DNA of 64,000 nt from Ophthalmolycus amberensis (GCA_024529925.1 JAFEUB010000965.1:437001-501000); one strand, 5' to 3'. Positions 9,796-21,606 are shown, counted from the first letter of the stretch. A program made the numbers and translations. The notes: generated from the sequence alone by a model not told the origin.

Positions 9796-9892
9796 ATCCA
9801 TCTGTTTTACACCACTGGCATCACTCCTCAGTGTGTTTTTTCATTTGGAAATATTGGCAGACACAGAATACAGTGCAGTAAGCATGTACTTT

Positions 9893-10541
9893 TGTTATGT
9901 GGTAGTGTAGTTAGTGGACCCAAACGCAAGCACACAGCAGGTTTACTCCAGCCAAGACTTTATTTAACTTGTTCAGGAGGATTCACAGAATGACCAAACA
10001 AAAAACAAAGACTAACTGTCCAGCAAATTAAAGTCACTCCGATAATCTCCTCCGGAGTCGGGAGGGAAGCTCAACCGAGGCCGGGACAGGTAGCCTCCGG
10101 AGTCGGGAGGGAAACTCGACCGCACTCAAAACTGAAGGAACAGAAAACAAACAGGTAACGATCTTCTCTGAATCGGTGTTCAGACTTACGTGACCAGACT
10201 GGTAACCGGACGGACTGACGAGGCACAAGACAATAAGGAGTCGAAGCGGGTGAAAGACAGTACGACCTGACAACCCCAGACTGCAGGACCAGAGCTTATA
10301 TAGTGACAGGGGAATCATTAGTGGGACCTGAGTCTGGTGTGTCAGGCTGCAGGAGGTGATCGGCTGGAGTGTCCTCAGCTGTGCACAATCAAGGGCGTGG
10401 CCATGGGAGGTGTCTGGAGGCAGAGGACAAACACAGAGCACACAATAACAAACGGGGGAATGACAGGACACATGAGGAGAGGAGATCAGGGGAAACAGAG
10501 GTAACACACAACAGGTCAGACAGGGATCCCGGATACTGACA
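9893..10541 (-). mobile_element. Solo LTR, 649 bp, with 5-bp TSD (U1/U2 junction)
   Basis: Starts TGTTATG and ends CTGACA (TG...CA) and is flanked by ACTTT at 9888-9892 and 10542-10546. On the minus strand there is a TATA box (CTATATAAGC, 10294-10303) and about 335 bp downstream an AATAAA signal (9959-9964), so the LTR points to the minus strand. No internal retroelement sequence is present. The same locus without the LTR is seen at 30282-30286. Confidence 0.85.
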
Positions 10542-11415
10542 ACTTTGACAAATATTTCCATTGTTTTTCAGCTTTTTGTTAACATATACAAACAAACAAC
10601 AAACCTGACCCACCCACTGGTACACCCACCTCGAAGAACAGAAAAGTAAATAAATAAAAAGGTCACCTCATTTTGCCGTGCTAGACGTCATTATATATAT
10701 GTACATAAACACACACATACATGGTAAATCTGTAGACACGCCTGCATCACTCTACAAAGTAAATACATAATCATCACATCATACAAGCACAATATGCTCA
10801 AAAATCAAATGACAATAGGATTGGCCAGTAGGTAGAAACCAGAGTGCCCAAATTATTACTTGTCCAACAGAAAGAGAGTCAAATTAATCAAAAAAATAAA
10901 TAAATCTGTTTTATACCACTGGCATCACTCCTCAGTGTGTTTTGCTGCAATCTTTTGATTGCATTAAATGCTGAAATAAATAAATATGTATGTGTCTGTA
11001 TGCCAGGTGGGAGGTCCTAACCTCTGTCTAAAGCAGGATTGGTCACAGGAGTGTGATCGCTTCTGGTACTACTTCTGTCTTACACGGTAACGTTGAAGTT
11101 GGCTAGCCCGCAGACAGCTGCCATCTTAATCTCCACCTACAGGCTCTACCAACAACCATCACTGCTGCCTCCACCTGCAGACCCTCGCAGACACCTGCCG
11201 CCTGAACCTTCACCTGCAGCCATCAACCTCGGCCTCCACCTGAAGACGCTGCCAGATGACTCTAGCTCCACCTGAAGCCTCCTCCATCAACCTGCACTGC
11301 TGCCTCCTCTCCTATCGCCATGTGAAGACCATAGCGGAACAGCAAGGACCAGAGACACACTCGTAAATATCACCTCTCAGATAGCTGTGTCATAATAACA
11401 TGTCAGCCTTTCTGT

Positions 11416-11521
11416 TTACATCCTTCTCCTCACAGCTATTTCCACACATTGACTCCATGTGTTTCTTGGTCGGCCTCTTTTTCTTTTCCCTTCTGGTGTC
11501 CAATGTAAGGCTGTTCTTGTG
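11416..11521 (-). mobile_element. LINE remnant, U2
   Basis: Copy of the 1225-1330 fragment with the same RT C-terminal signature. Confidence 0.45.
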
Positions 11522-12074
11522 ATATCAGCAAGCTTGTGCTTGATCTGAAGAACTTCCAACTTCCTGTCAGTGGCTTCCTTATGGCTTTGACCACTGGCAT
11601 TCATGCTGGCATCAATTGATACACCTGGAAACCCATCACATCTAGTTGCTTTTGATACTTTTGTTGCTGTTTCCGTAACAATACTTATTTTACGGGACAG
11701 AGCTGTTAACCCTGAGCCCAACCCCCAAACCTGGAGGACCAGGTGCCGCCTTTTGTCAGACCCCTCACCCGTAACCTGCCCGGCATGGTTAAACCTGCCA
11801 GGGACCTAAGCCCCCGTCGGTATAGCTCACAGGGTCATTGAGGCACGCAAGCCTCCCCACCACATCAAGGTAGCAGCACGGGGGGAGGAGTTTACCGTTG
11901 CAGTCCTGCTTTATTGTTGAAAACCAGTATCTTTTGGTCTTGGTTCCCCTTGCCTTATATCAAAACAGTTATTTTAGTTTTGATATAGTTGCATTAAAAT
12001 AGAATGATTTTTTTCTCTTTCTCTCCGTCCACCAGTTGTACCTATACTGACCTATATCCTTCTTTGTTTATCAG

Positions 12075-12205
12075 GAAACACGATGATGACCGACGCTTTG
12101 TCTGTACAGAGGAGGGTTGTGGGAAATCCTTCACCCGGGCAGAGCACCTGAAGGGTCACAGTATCACCCATCTGGGTACCAAGCCCTTCCAGTGCCATGC
12201 AGAAG
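12075..12205 (+). CDS. zxdc: zxdc exon A, U2
   Basis: Same splice sites and finger as the U1 copy. The following intron is 204 bp, a multiple of three without stops, so a transcript that keeps it would read on into exon B. Confidence 0.8.
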
Positions 12206-12409
12206 GTACGTACAGGTACCAGAAACAAAGGACAGGAGGGGGACTGTTAGATCAGTTACAGATGAACAGAGAGGAGTTTTTCTTTTTTCCTGTCACTACA
12301 GTCAAAAAGTTTATTTTCGCTTGGAGTAGTTTCACGTCATCGCTTGGAGTAGTTTCACGTCATCTGAAGACAGATCATTCATGGCGTTTGTGTCCTTCAT
12401 GTTCTTCAG

Positions 12410-13837
12410 GCTGTAATGCCAAGTTCTCAGCACGCAGCAGCCTGTACATCCACTCCAAGAAGCATAAGCAGGACGCCAGCACCCTGAGGACCAAGCTGGA
12501 GCAGACCGGGGTGGACCACCACCTCACTGCATGGATCCTGGACTACCTCACCAACCGTCCACAGTATGTGCGGATACGGGAGTGTGAGTCAGATCGGGTG
12601 TCCTGCAGCACAGGGGCCCCACAGGGAACCGTTCTGGCTCCATTCCTCTTCTCCATGTACACCTCGGACTTCAAACACAACTCTGCAAACTGCCACCTGC
12701 AAAAGTTCTCTGACGACTCTGCAATCGTCGGCCTCATCTCCGCCGATGATGACAGAGAATACAGGGAACTAAACCAGGACTTTTTAGGATGGTGCCAGCG
12801 GAACCGCCTCCACATCAACTCCAGCAAGACCAAGGAGCTGGTGGTGGACTTCCGCCGGGGTAAACGCCCTCCTCCGACACCGGTGAGCATCCAGGGACCG
12901 GACATTGAGGTCGTGAAGTCGTATAAGTACCTGGGTGTTCACTTGAACAATAAACTGGACTGGACTGACCACGCTCACGCTCTTTATAAAAAAGGACAGA
13001 GCAGACTCTTTCTGCTGAGGAGACTGAGGTCTTTTGGGGTGCAGGGAGCACTCCTGAAGACCTTCTTCGACTCCGTGGTGGCATCAGCCATCTTCTATGG
13101 AGTGGTCTTCTGGAGCAGCAGCATCGCGGCAGCTGACAGGAGGAGACTGGACAAACTGGTGAGGAAGGCCAGCAGCGTGCTGGGGTGTCCACTGGATACT
13201 GTGGAGGTGGTGGGAGACAGGAGGATGATGGCGAAGCTCTCATCCCTGATGAGCCACGCCTCCCACCCCATGCAGGACACTCTGGCAGCTCTGCACAGCT
13301 CCTTCAGTCACCGGCTGATTCACCCCCGGTGTCTGAGGGAGAGGTACCGCAAGTCCTTTCTCCCCGCTGCTGTCAGGCTGCACAACAAACTGCTCTCGGT
13401 GGACCACTAACACACTGAACACTTGAACACTTTAATCACTTTAATCACTTAATCACTTTAATTCATTCACCTGGTGCAATATCCAATACGTTTAAGTATT
13501 CTCTTATATTTTTTTTTCCGTCTGTATATTCTGTATATGCTGGTATATTTTATTTTTTATATTTAATACTCTTCTTTACTGTCCTATTTTATTACTGTTT
13601 TACTGTTTACTGTTTAGTTTAGTTATATTACTTGATTTTTATCTTTTATTTTTATTTACTGTGAGCAATGCTGCTGTAATCCTGCAATTTCCCCACTGAG
13701 GGACTAATAAAGGATTATCTTATCTTATCTTATCTTATCTTATCTTACCCGCTGTCCTGTGGCCAACTGCTCCAAGCACTTCTCCTCCCGCAGCAGCCTG
13801 AAGAGCCACATGCTCAAACACCACCACCTCAGTCCTG
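12410..13837 (+). pseudogene. zxdc: zxdc exon B interrupted by LINE, U2
   Basis: Coding halves 12410-12492 and 13747-13837, separated by the same LINE at the same position. The insertion therefore predates the duplication of the units. The unspliced frame from 12004 to 13410 is open across exon A, the intron, the half finger and the RT fragment. Confidence 0.8.
12493..13746 (+). mobile_element. 5'-truncated LINE, U2
   Basis: Same element as at 2301. Small differences show the copies are diverging or converting: one Ser-to-Arg change (AADRRRL here, AADSRRL elsewhere) and 8 bp more just after the stop codon than in U1. Confidence 0.9.
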
Positions 13838-14377
13838 GTTAGTGACCGTCACAGAAAGGCATTTATTGGAATGGTTTGACTACTTATCCCTCCTCCTTTA
13901 CCAGAGTGCTGGAGCTCATAGGTGGCCCACTTCTGTCTGTGTACAATTAAATGTTATACAATGTCAGACTTTCATTACCTGATTATCATGATCAAGACAA
14001 TTTAAAATAACCATATTATCCCGATAACTATATCTATGGCGATATTATTGAGTTTAGTGCAGCAGTATGCAGGATTATCCGTGGACAGACGCGTACACGC
14101 ACGTCCAATCTCATGATCATGGCGGAGATAATAGCACAAAACCACTATGTTCAAACTACTATGTTCCGTCTCAGCCACAAAAATCCACTTCAATATTTTG
14201 AAGGGATTGTTGCTGTAGTGAGATGAATGCAAATTGTCAACACTGGTTTATGAAACCCATAAACATTCAGCAAACAACAAACTTCCTATTGAGGCAAGAA
14301 TTGGATGTCATTATAATATGTAGTGTGAGGTAATAAAGTCTTAGTTTCTGCTGGTATAGAACCCTATTAGACGTGAA

Positions 14378-15268
14378 TCATTTATTCCACAACATCATTA
14401 CTACCAAAACAGTTCCAGACTTTCCCCTCTCTCCGCTCTTTGAATCGGCGACGTCCGCCTCTCCGCTCTTTGAATCGGCGACGTCCGCCTCTCCTCTGCT
14501 TTTTGAATCGGCAATGTCCGCCGATTTCGCAGGCTTATCTGTTTCTGAAATCGGAACTTTATTGTTTCTCCGTTTCTGAAACCTCTTCCTTTCGGTCAGT
14601 GCCTCTCCTCCACGCTTTGAATCAGCGACGTCCGCCTCTCCGCGCTTTGAATCGGCGACGTCCGCCTCTACGCGCTTTGAATCGGCGACGTCCACCTCTC
14701 CGCTCTTTGAATCGGCGACGTCCGCCTCTCCGCTCTTTGAATCGGCGACGTCCGCCTCTCCGCGCTTTGAATCGGCGACGTCCGCCTCTACGCGCTTTGA
14801 ATCGGCGACGTCCGCCTCTCCGAGCTTTGAATCGGCGACGTCCGCCTCTACGCGCTTTGAATCGGCGACGTCCGCCTCTCCGAGCTTTGAATCGGCGATG
14901 TCCGCCTCTACGCGCTTTGAATCGGCGACGTCCGCCTCTACGCGCTTTGAATTGGCGACGTCCGCCTCTACGCGCTTTGAATCGGCGACGTCCGCCTCTC
15001 CTCCGCGCTTTGAATCGACGTCTGTCTCTTCTCTTGCCTCTCTCTCTTCTCTCAGTTCTCTCTTTGCAGACATTCGCTTGCGGTGAAAAAAATCGGCCAA
15101 GTACTGCTTCGTTTTTCGCTGAGTGTAAGAAAAAGGTGAGGATTCATCTTTTGGTTGAGATTGTTCCTCAATCTTCCACCTGGCGATGTTCTGATACAGC
15201 TCGTTAACATCATGAGCAGCCTGCGCCATTGACCCTTCTACTAGTTTGACTATCTCATTCACATCCAT
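14378..15268 (-). pseudogene. Gene Y, 3'-truncated and fused copy, U2
   Basis: The N-terminus and first repeat block match U1. After the first basic linker and two or three more repeats the frame runs over the deletion junction (14429-14434) into zxdc intron sequence. It ends with a foreign tail (GERGKSGTVLVVMMLWNK). The predicted protein has 296 residues and has lost the second and third blocks and the normal C-terminus. It could still be expressed from the intact promoter. Confidence 0.6.
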
Positions 15269-15704
15269 TTTATTTGTATTCTGTTGGTAAAATGTACAAC
15301 CTTCCGTTCTGAAATGTAGTTGAAGTGGTTAAAAGAGGTCAAAAGTTGCTCCTATACAAAGAAGTTGATGCTTTGATCCTTTATGACATACACACATTCA
15401 GTGTGTGTGTATGTGTGAAAGTGGGCGTCTCCACGTGTGGCCACGCCCACTTCCCATTGATGTTCCATTTGGAACCATTACATCACTAAGAATGCTACGT
15501 CATAGGCAAGTGGGCGTGTCCACGTGTGGCCACGCCCACTTTCCTTTGATGTTCCATTTGGAACCATTACATCACTAAGAATGCTCTGTCAAAGGAAAGT
15601 GGGCGTGTCCACGAGGCAAAGAAACTCTATACCCCAGACTTTAATTCTCCAAACTAGATATTGAGGACTTTCAAGAGACACCAGTGGAAGGAAGAAAGAT
15701 AAAT
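15269..15704. promoter_or_regulatory. Divergent Y/X promoter, U2
   Basis: Two and a half 89-bp palindrome units. The first (15419-15452) has one arm base changed, GGGCGTCTCC instead of GGGCGTGTCC. The E-boxes are kept. Confidence 0.6.
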
Positions 15705-16961
15705 ATGTATCACCTAAAAATGAAAGCCTTTTGGAAGGGTCTAAGGAAGTCAAAGCAACTTAATGACCTGGAACAGCAGCCAAAGGTGGCTGAGCATGAT
15801 GATGATGTCAAGTCGGTCCAATTTAATGACCTTGAACGGGTCATTGACCTTGAACGGGAGTCTGATCATGACGATGATGTCAAGACTGCCCGAATTAATG
15901 ACCTGGAACAGCAGCCAAAGGTGGCTGAGCATGACGATGATGTCAAGTCGATCCAACTTAATGACCTTGGGCAGCTTGATGAGAAGCATGAGATTTGTCC
16001 TGAAGAGAGCCTCTTGCCAGCTCCAGCTAAAGTCTCTGGGAAGTGTCGAAGGAAGTCAAAGCATTGCAATGATTTCAGGTCGGTCCAATTTAATGACCTT
16101 GAACGGATCATTGACCTTGAACGGGAGTCTGATCATGACGATGATGTCAAGACTGCCCGAATTAATGACCTGGAACAGCAGCCAAAGGTGGCTGAGCATT
16201 ACGATGATGTCAAGTCAGCCCGAATTAATGACCTGGAACAGCAGCTAAAGGTGTCTGATCATGACGATGATGTCAAGACAGCCCGAATTAATGACCTGGA
16301 ACAGCACCTAAAGGTGTCTGATCATGACGATGATGTCAAGACAGCCCGAATTAATGACCTGGAACAGCAGCTAAAGGTGTCTGATCATGACGATGATGTC
16401 AAGACAGCCCGAATTAATGATCTGGAACAGCAGCCAAAGGTGGCTGAGCATTACGATGATGTCAAGTCAGCCCGAATGAATGACCTGGAACAGCAGCTGA
16501 AGGTGTCCGATCATGACGATGTCAAGACAGCCCGAATTAATGACCTGGAACAGCAGCTAAAGGTGTCTGATCATGACGATGATGTCAAGACAGCCCGAAT
16601 TAATGACCTGGAACAGCAGCTAAAGGTGTCTGAGCATGAAAAAGATGTCATGTTGGCCCGAATGAATGACCTGGAACAGCAGCTAAAGGTGTCTGAGCAT
16701 GAAAAAGATGTCATGTTGGCCCGAATGAATGACCTGGAACAGCAGCTAAAGGTGATTCGAGCCCAAATGATGGACCTTGGGCAGCTTGATGAGAAAGATG
16801 AGATTTGTCCTGAAGAGAGCCTCTTGCCGGCTCCAGCTGCTGAGACTGAGACCAGAGGTTGGTGGTTTCTACTGAAAGCAGGAGCGCTTCTTGGCACTGC
16901 CACTATCGCTGGACTGAGAATAGCAAGAATGGTAATGTTTGAGTCTGATATACGCTATTGA
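15705..16961 (+). CDS. Gene X, U2
   Basis: 418 residues, in frame from ATG to the same C-terminus as U1. It has 12 of the 21-residue repeats but only one 89-residue block (one CPEESLLPAPAKVS segment). The extra repeats are DHDDDVKTAR-type units, so expansion was by whole in-frame repeats. One repeat reads LEQHLK. Confidence 0.7.
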   Translation: MYHLKMKAFWKGLRKSKQLNDLEQQPKVAEHDDDVKSVQFNDLERVIDLERESDHDDDVKTARINDLEQQPKVAEHDDDVKSIQLNDLGQLDEKHEICPEESLLPAPAKVSGKCRRKSKHCNDFRSVQFNDLERIIDLERESDHDDDVKTARINDLEQQPKVAEHYDDVKSARINDLEQQLKVSDHDDDVKTARINDLEQHLKVSDHDDDVKTARINDLEQQLKVSDHDDDVKTARINDLEQQPKVAEHYDDVKSARMNDLEQQLKVSDHDDVKTARINDLEQQLKVSDHDDDVKTARINDLEQQLKVSEHEKDVMLARMNDLEQQLKVSEHEKDVMLARMNDLEQQLKVIRAQMMDLGQLDEKDEICPEESLLPAPAAETETRGWWFLLKAGALLGTATIAGLRIARMVMFESDIRY

Positions 16962-17485
16962 TTAGCACAAAGATAACATATTGTGAGTGTGATGCCCACC
17001 AATGTGTTAGCCGCGGGACGTGAAGAGCGAAGCAGGATGTGAAATCCTTCTTTTCGAGTGACTAAGCATTCAGGAGACAACAGCAAGGCTAATGTTTAGC
17101 ATTTTAAGACAATCCTACAGTTATAGATTGTTATCCTTCATGTTCGAGAACATTTAATGTGCGTGTACTGTACCGAAAATAATGTTTATTTTCGTTGTTT
17201 AGTGCTGTATGGAATTGGTGTCCGTCTGCGCTACATGTACATTTGAGCTAGCACAAAGATAACATGTTTGCATGTGTAACACCAATGTGTTGTCACATAT
17301 GTGTTATGTATTTTGTTTTCATGCACAGCCAATATGTTTTAAAGTGAGCACACTTGTTCATTCCAGCAATAGTTTTAGCAAACGTTTAGCATTTTAAGAC
17401 CATCCTACAGTTATAGATTCTGTTATCCTTCATGTTCGAGACTTATCTTTAACTTTTTATCTCATAACTGTCTCATGTAATGTGT

Positions 17486-17732
17486 TGTAATTCTGTTACG
17501 CTGTTCTACACATGACATCTATTGCACTTCTGTCCATCATGGGAGAGGGATCCGTCCGCTGTTGCGCTCCCACAGGTCTCTTCCTTTTTTTACCCCGTTA
17601 AAGGGTTTTTTTGGGGTTCCGATGTGAGGGTTCCGGGACAAGAGGATGTCAAATGTGTACATATTGTAAAGCCCTCCGAGGCAAATTTGTAATTTGTGAT
17701 TTTGGGCTATACAAAAATTTATTGAATTGAAT
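17486..17732 (+). mobile_element. Fish L2/SINE-like 3' end, U2
   Basis: Same tail repeat as 9549-9795. Confidence 0.6.
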
Positions 17733-17829
17733 ATCCATCTGTTTTACACCACTGGCATCACTCCTCAGTGTGTTTTTTCATTTGGAAATATTGGCAGACA
17801 CAGAATACAGTGCAGTAAGCATGTACTTT

Positions 17830-18478
17830 TGTTATGTGGTAGTGTAGTTAGTGGACCCAAACGCAAGCACACAGCAGGTTTACTCCAGCCAAGACTTTAT
17901 TTAACTTGTTCAGGAGGATTCACAGAATGAACAAACAAAAAACAAAGACTAACTGTCCAGCAAATTAAAGTCACTCCGATAATCTCCTCCGGAGTCGGGA
18001 GGGAAGCTCAACCGAGGCCGGGACAGGTAGCCTCCGGAGTCGGGAGGGAAACTCGACCGCACTCAAAACTGAAGGAACAGAAAACAAACAGGTAACGATC
18101 TTCTCTGAATCGGTGTTCAGACTTACGTGACCAGACTGGTAACCGGACGGACTGACGAGGCACAAGACAATAAGGAGTCGAAGCGGGTGAAAGACAGTAC
18201 GACCTGACAACCCCAGACTGCAGGACCAGAGCTTATATAGTGACAGGGGAATCATTAGTGGGACCTGAGTCTGGTGTGTCAGGCTGCAGGAGGTGATCGG
18301 CTGGAGTGTCCTCAGCTGTGCACAATCAAGGGCGTGGCCATGGGAGGTGTCTGGAGGCAGAGGACAAACACAGAGCACACAATAACAAACGGGGGAATGA
18401 CAGGACACATGAGGAGAGGAGATCAGGGGAAACAGAGGTAACACACAACAGGTCAGACAGGGATCCCGGATCCTGACA
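17830..18478 (-). mobile_element. Solo LTR, 649 bp (U2/U3 junction)
   Basis: TG...CA ends and ACTTT at 17825-17829 and 18479-18483. It ends GGATCCTGACA where the U1/U2 and U4/U5 copies have GGATACTGACA. The copy at 50536-51184 shares this variant. Confidence 0.85.
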
Positions 18479-19352
18479 ACTTTGACAAATATTTCCATTG
18501 TTTTTCAGCTTTTTGTTAACATATACAAACAAACAACAAACCTGACCCACCCACTGGTACACCCACCTCGAAGAACAGAAAAGTAAATAAATAAAAAGGT
18601 CACCTCATTTTGCCGTGCTAGACGTCATTATATATATGTACATAAACACACACATACATGGTAAATCTGTAGACACGCCTGCATCACTCTACAAAGTAAA
18701 TACATAATCATCACATCATACAAGCACAATATGCTCAAAAATCAAATGACAATAGGATTGGCCAGTAGGTAGAAACCAGAGTGCCCAAATTATTACTTGT
18801 CCAACAGAAAGAGAGTCAAATTAATCAAAAAAATAAATAAATCTGTTTTATACCACTGGCATCACTCCTCAGTGTGTTTTGCTGCAATCTTTTGATTGCA
18901 TTAAATGCTGAAATAAATAAATATGTATGTGTCTGTATGCCAGGTGGGAGGTCCTAACCTCTGTCTAAAGCAGGATTGGTCACAGGAGTGTGATCGCTTC
19001 TGGTACTACTTCTGTCTTACACGGTAACGTTGAAGTTGGCTAGCCCGCAGACAGCTGCCATCTTAATCTCCACCTACAGGCTCTACCAACAACCATCACT
19101 GCTGCCTCCACCTGCAGACCCTCGCAGACACCTGCCGCCTGAACCTTCACCTGCAGCCATCAACCTCGGCCTCCACCTGAAGACGCTGCCAGATGACTCT
19201 AGCTCCACCTGAAGCCTCCTCCATCAACCTGCACTGCTGCCTCCTCTCCTATCGCCATGTGAAGACCATAGCGGAACAGCAAGGACCAGAGACACACTCG
19301 TAAATATCACCTCTCAGATAGCTGTGTCATAATAACATGTCAGCCTTTCTGT

Positions 19353-19458
19353 TTACATCCTTCTCCTCACAGCTATTTCCACACATTGACTCCATGTGTT
19401 TCTTGGTCGGCCTCTTTTTCTTTTCCCTTCTGGTGTCCAATGTAAGGCTGTTCTTGTG
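19353..19458 (-). mobile_element. LINE remnant, U3
   Basis: Copy of the 1225-1330 fragment. Confidence 0.45.
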
Positions 19459-20011
19459 ATATCAGCAAGCTTGTGCTTGATCTGAAGAACTTCCAACTTC
19501 CTGTCAGTGGCTTCCTTATGGCTTTGACCACTGGCATTCATGCTGGCATCAATTGATACACCTGGAAACCCATCACATCTAGTTGCTTTTGATACTTTTG
19601 TTGCTGTTTCCGTAACAATACTTATTTTACGGGACAGAGCTGTTAACCCTGAGCCCAACCCCCAAACCTGGAGGACCAGGTGCCGCCTTTTGTCAGACCC
19701 CTCACCCGTAACCTGCCCGGCATGGTTAAACCTGCCAGGGACCTAAGCCCCCGTCGGTATAGCTCACAGGGTCATTGAGGCACGCAAGCCTCCCCACCAC
19801 ATCAAGGTAGCAGCACGGGGGGAGGAGTTTACCGTTGCAGTCCTGCTTTATTGTTGAAAACCAGTATCTTTTGGTCTTGGTTCCCCTTGCCTTATATCAA
19901 AACAGTTATTTTAGTTTTGATATAGTTGCATTAAAATAGAATGATTTTTTTCTCTTTCTCTCCGTCCACCAGTTGTACCTATACTGACCTATATCCTTCT
20001 TTGTTTATCAG

Positions 20012-20142
20012 GAAACACGATGATGACCGACGCTTTGTCTGTACAGAGGAGGGTTGTGGGAAATCCTTCACCCGGGCAGAGCACCTGAAGGGTCACAGTA
20101 TCACCCATCTGGGTACCAAGCCCTTCCAGTGCCATGCAGAAG
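20012..20142 (+). CDS. zxdc: zxdc exon A, U3
   Basis: 131 bp, reading frame intact as in U1. Exons B and C are absent: the sequence leaves the A-B intron at 20329 and enters the hAT right end. Splicing from this exon to exon D would skip two fingers and the whole exon C region. Confidence 0.75.
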
Positions 20143-20329
20143 GTACGTACAGGTACCAGAAACAAAGGACAGGAGGGGGACTGTTAGATCAGTTACAGAT
20201 GAACAGAGAGGAGTTTTTCTTTTTTCCTGTCACTACAGTCAAAAAGTTTATTTTCGCTTGGAGTAGTTTCACGTCATCGCTTGGAGTAGTTTCACGTCAT
20301 CTGAAGACAGATCATTCATGGCGTTTGTG

Positions 20330-20435
20330 CGATACGTGCGATGCATTGAGTGGGCAACGCGCCGTGTATTGAGTGGGCCGGTCTGACAGTAACTCCCGGG
20401 CCACTTTTTTCCCCCAGTCCGCTCCTGAATACTAC
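20330..20435 (+). mobile_element. hAT-type transposon right end with TSD, U3
   Basis: The last bases are CCAGTCCGCTCCTG (to 20427). Read on the other strand this is CAGGAGCGGACTGG, the partner of the left end CAGGGGCGGGCTGG at 5088. It is followed by AATACTAC (20428-20435), the same 8 bp that precede the left end. Only about 100 bp of the element remain here, joined to the zxdc A-B intron at 20329/20330. Confidence 0.75.
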
Positions 20436-20799
20436 TGCATATGTGAAGTTGTCTAAAGCCACAAGTGTCTCCAGATAGAGCTGTGTGAAGTCTGATAAAT
20501 GTCCTCAAGTGATGTCACTTGAGTCAGCGTCGGTTGGGGCTGAAGAGAGTGAAAATAAGAAACAAACCTGTAGGTGTGAAGTTAGAAAGAAGTGATGATA
20601 CCAGACGTCTGTAGCCCGCTGCTCATCTCTGCTGCAGGCTACATTAGCTGCTACTAGCACTAACGCATCTCTGTGTACCTTGAGGCTTATGTGTTGCATT
20701 GTGGGTAATGTAGGTGCCAGGTTCTGACGAGGAACAAGAAGGCATGGAACAAAAAAGTAAATGTCACTGATTTTGCTTCTTTGTTTTTTTTAGACTGTC

Positions 20800-20876
20800 C
20801 ATCATTAGTCTGTTATAGAATAGAAGGATCAGATAAGACGGACAATAAAGTTATATTTTCTTTGAGTACAATGCTT
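20800..20876 (+). repeat. 77-bp direct repeat, copy 1, U3
   Basis: CATTAGTCTGTTATAGAATA and the following bases to ATGCTT recur at 21998-22074, also inside a zxdc intron. It contains ACAATAAAG. Origin unknown; possibly a short retroposon 3' end. Confidence 0.6.
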
Positions 20877-21022
20877 GAGTAGTCTTTCAAGGAAATGTGC
20901 GTTTGTTTGTTGTATTCTGTGATGTGAAAGGGAAATGGCACAAATCTGCTATTAGCAGCGTGGCCCTGAGAGGCCCACGTAATGGTGTGTAGTAACCTCT
21001 GCCTTCCTCTTTTGTGTGTCAG

Positions 21023-21107
21023 GAGAGTGCCGGCTCAGCAAGGACGGACGACAGAGCCATCCAGCTGGTCAAAAAAAAGAAGCAAAGAGGTCCTTCAGCC
21101 TCCTCTG
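21023..21107 (+). CDS. zxdc: zxdc exon D, U3
   Basis: Acceptor gtgtgtcag, donor gtaaga. In phase 0 with the end of exon C it encodes ESAGSARTDDRAIQLVKKKK and a short Ser-rich end. From memory this corresponds to the TDYRAIQL segment of vertebrate ZXDC. It lies behind the hAT right end, so it belongs to the same ancestral intron that follows exon C in the short units. Confidence 0.8.
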
Positions 21108-21216
21108 GTAAGACAGGTGGAGCGATTCCAGGCCCTTATTTAATGCTCCTAGAACAGAGACCAAAGTGATTGTTCTACAGCGAGTGATGGTGGTGTCCTC
21201 TTTTGGCTCCATCCAG

Positions 21217-21389
21217 GGGCTTCAGGGTCGAGTCAGAGGAAAACGAAAGGATTAAAGGCAGCTTCGGCTCCTACAGCGATGGCTCCCTCTGGTGTTCGTT
21301 ATGGTGAAGGGGCGGCAGCAGCCAATGGAGGCCTGACCCTGCGTGACCCTGTCACCGGGGCCCAGTATGTCCAGATTCAGCTGCTGCAG
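21217..21389 (+). CDS. zxdc: zxdc exon E, U3
   Basis: Acceptor atccag, donor gtcaga. It completes a Gly codon with exon D and ends TGAQYVQIQLLQ, matching the conserved VQVQL-Q region before the DDP motif in ZXDC. Confidence 0.8.
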
Positions 21390-21514
21390 GTCAGATCCCC
21401 AAACATCTCATTGTGTGTTTGTGATTACATTACCACCTGACTGAACCTGATTGAAATACTTCATAGATTTGTGTTGACAGAAAAGCTTAGCTGCTGCTGA
21501 AAGACATGCTGATG

Positions 21515-21517
<3 letters not shown>

Positions 21518-21588
<71 letters not shown>
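21518..21588 (+). repeat. TG microsatellite, U3
   Basis: About 35 TG dinucleotides, then CGCGCG, ending only about 18 bp before the exon F acceptor. It occupies the place of the polypyrimidine tract. The U6 copy is about 6 bp shorter. Confidence 0.95.
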
Positions 21589-21594
<6 letters not shown>

Positions 21595-21606
21595 CATGTG
21601 ATGCAG

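Larger units (their letters stand above)
351..9892 (+). repeat. Tandem unit U1 (short type S)
   Basis: First of six head-to-tail units. Order: upstream/intron sequence, zxdc exons A, B (with LINE), C, hAT left end, gene Y (minus), divergent promoter, gene X (plus), fish L2-like tail. The 351-1883 part has no gene I can support. It holds AT-rich DNA, a CCACCTG-rich low-complexity stretch at about 900-1100 and TE remnants at 1225-1710. The zxdc B-C intron (3638-4241) shows nothing recognisable. Confidence 0.9.
10542..17829 (+). repeat. Tandem unit U2 (short type S, internally deleted)
   Basis: Same order as U1, offset by 10191 bp at its start. Everything from zxdc exon C through the hAT end into the middle of gene Y is missing. 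The junction at 14429-14434 has a CTCTCC microhomology between the B-C intron and the Y repeat. The 10542-12074 part carries the LINE remnant and no supported gene; the B-C intron remnant (13838-14434) is also empty. Confidence 0.9.

Noticed and set aside
10034..10561. Minus-strand ORF of 175 residues, repeated at the junctions
   Set aside because: It lies inside the solo LTR and runs over its end; no retroelement or host domain is seen.
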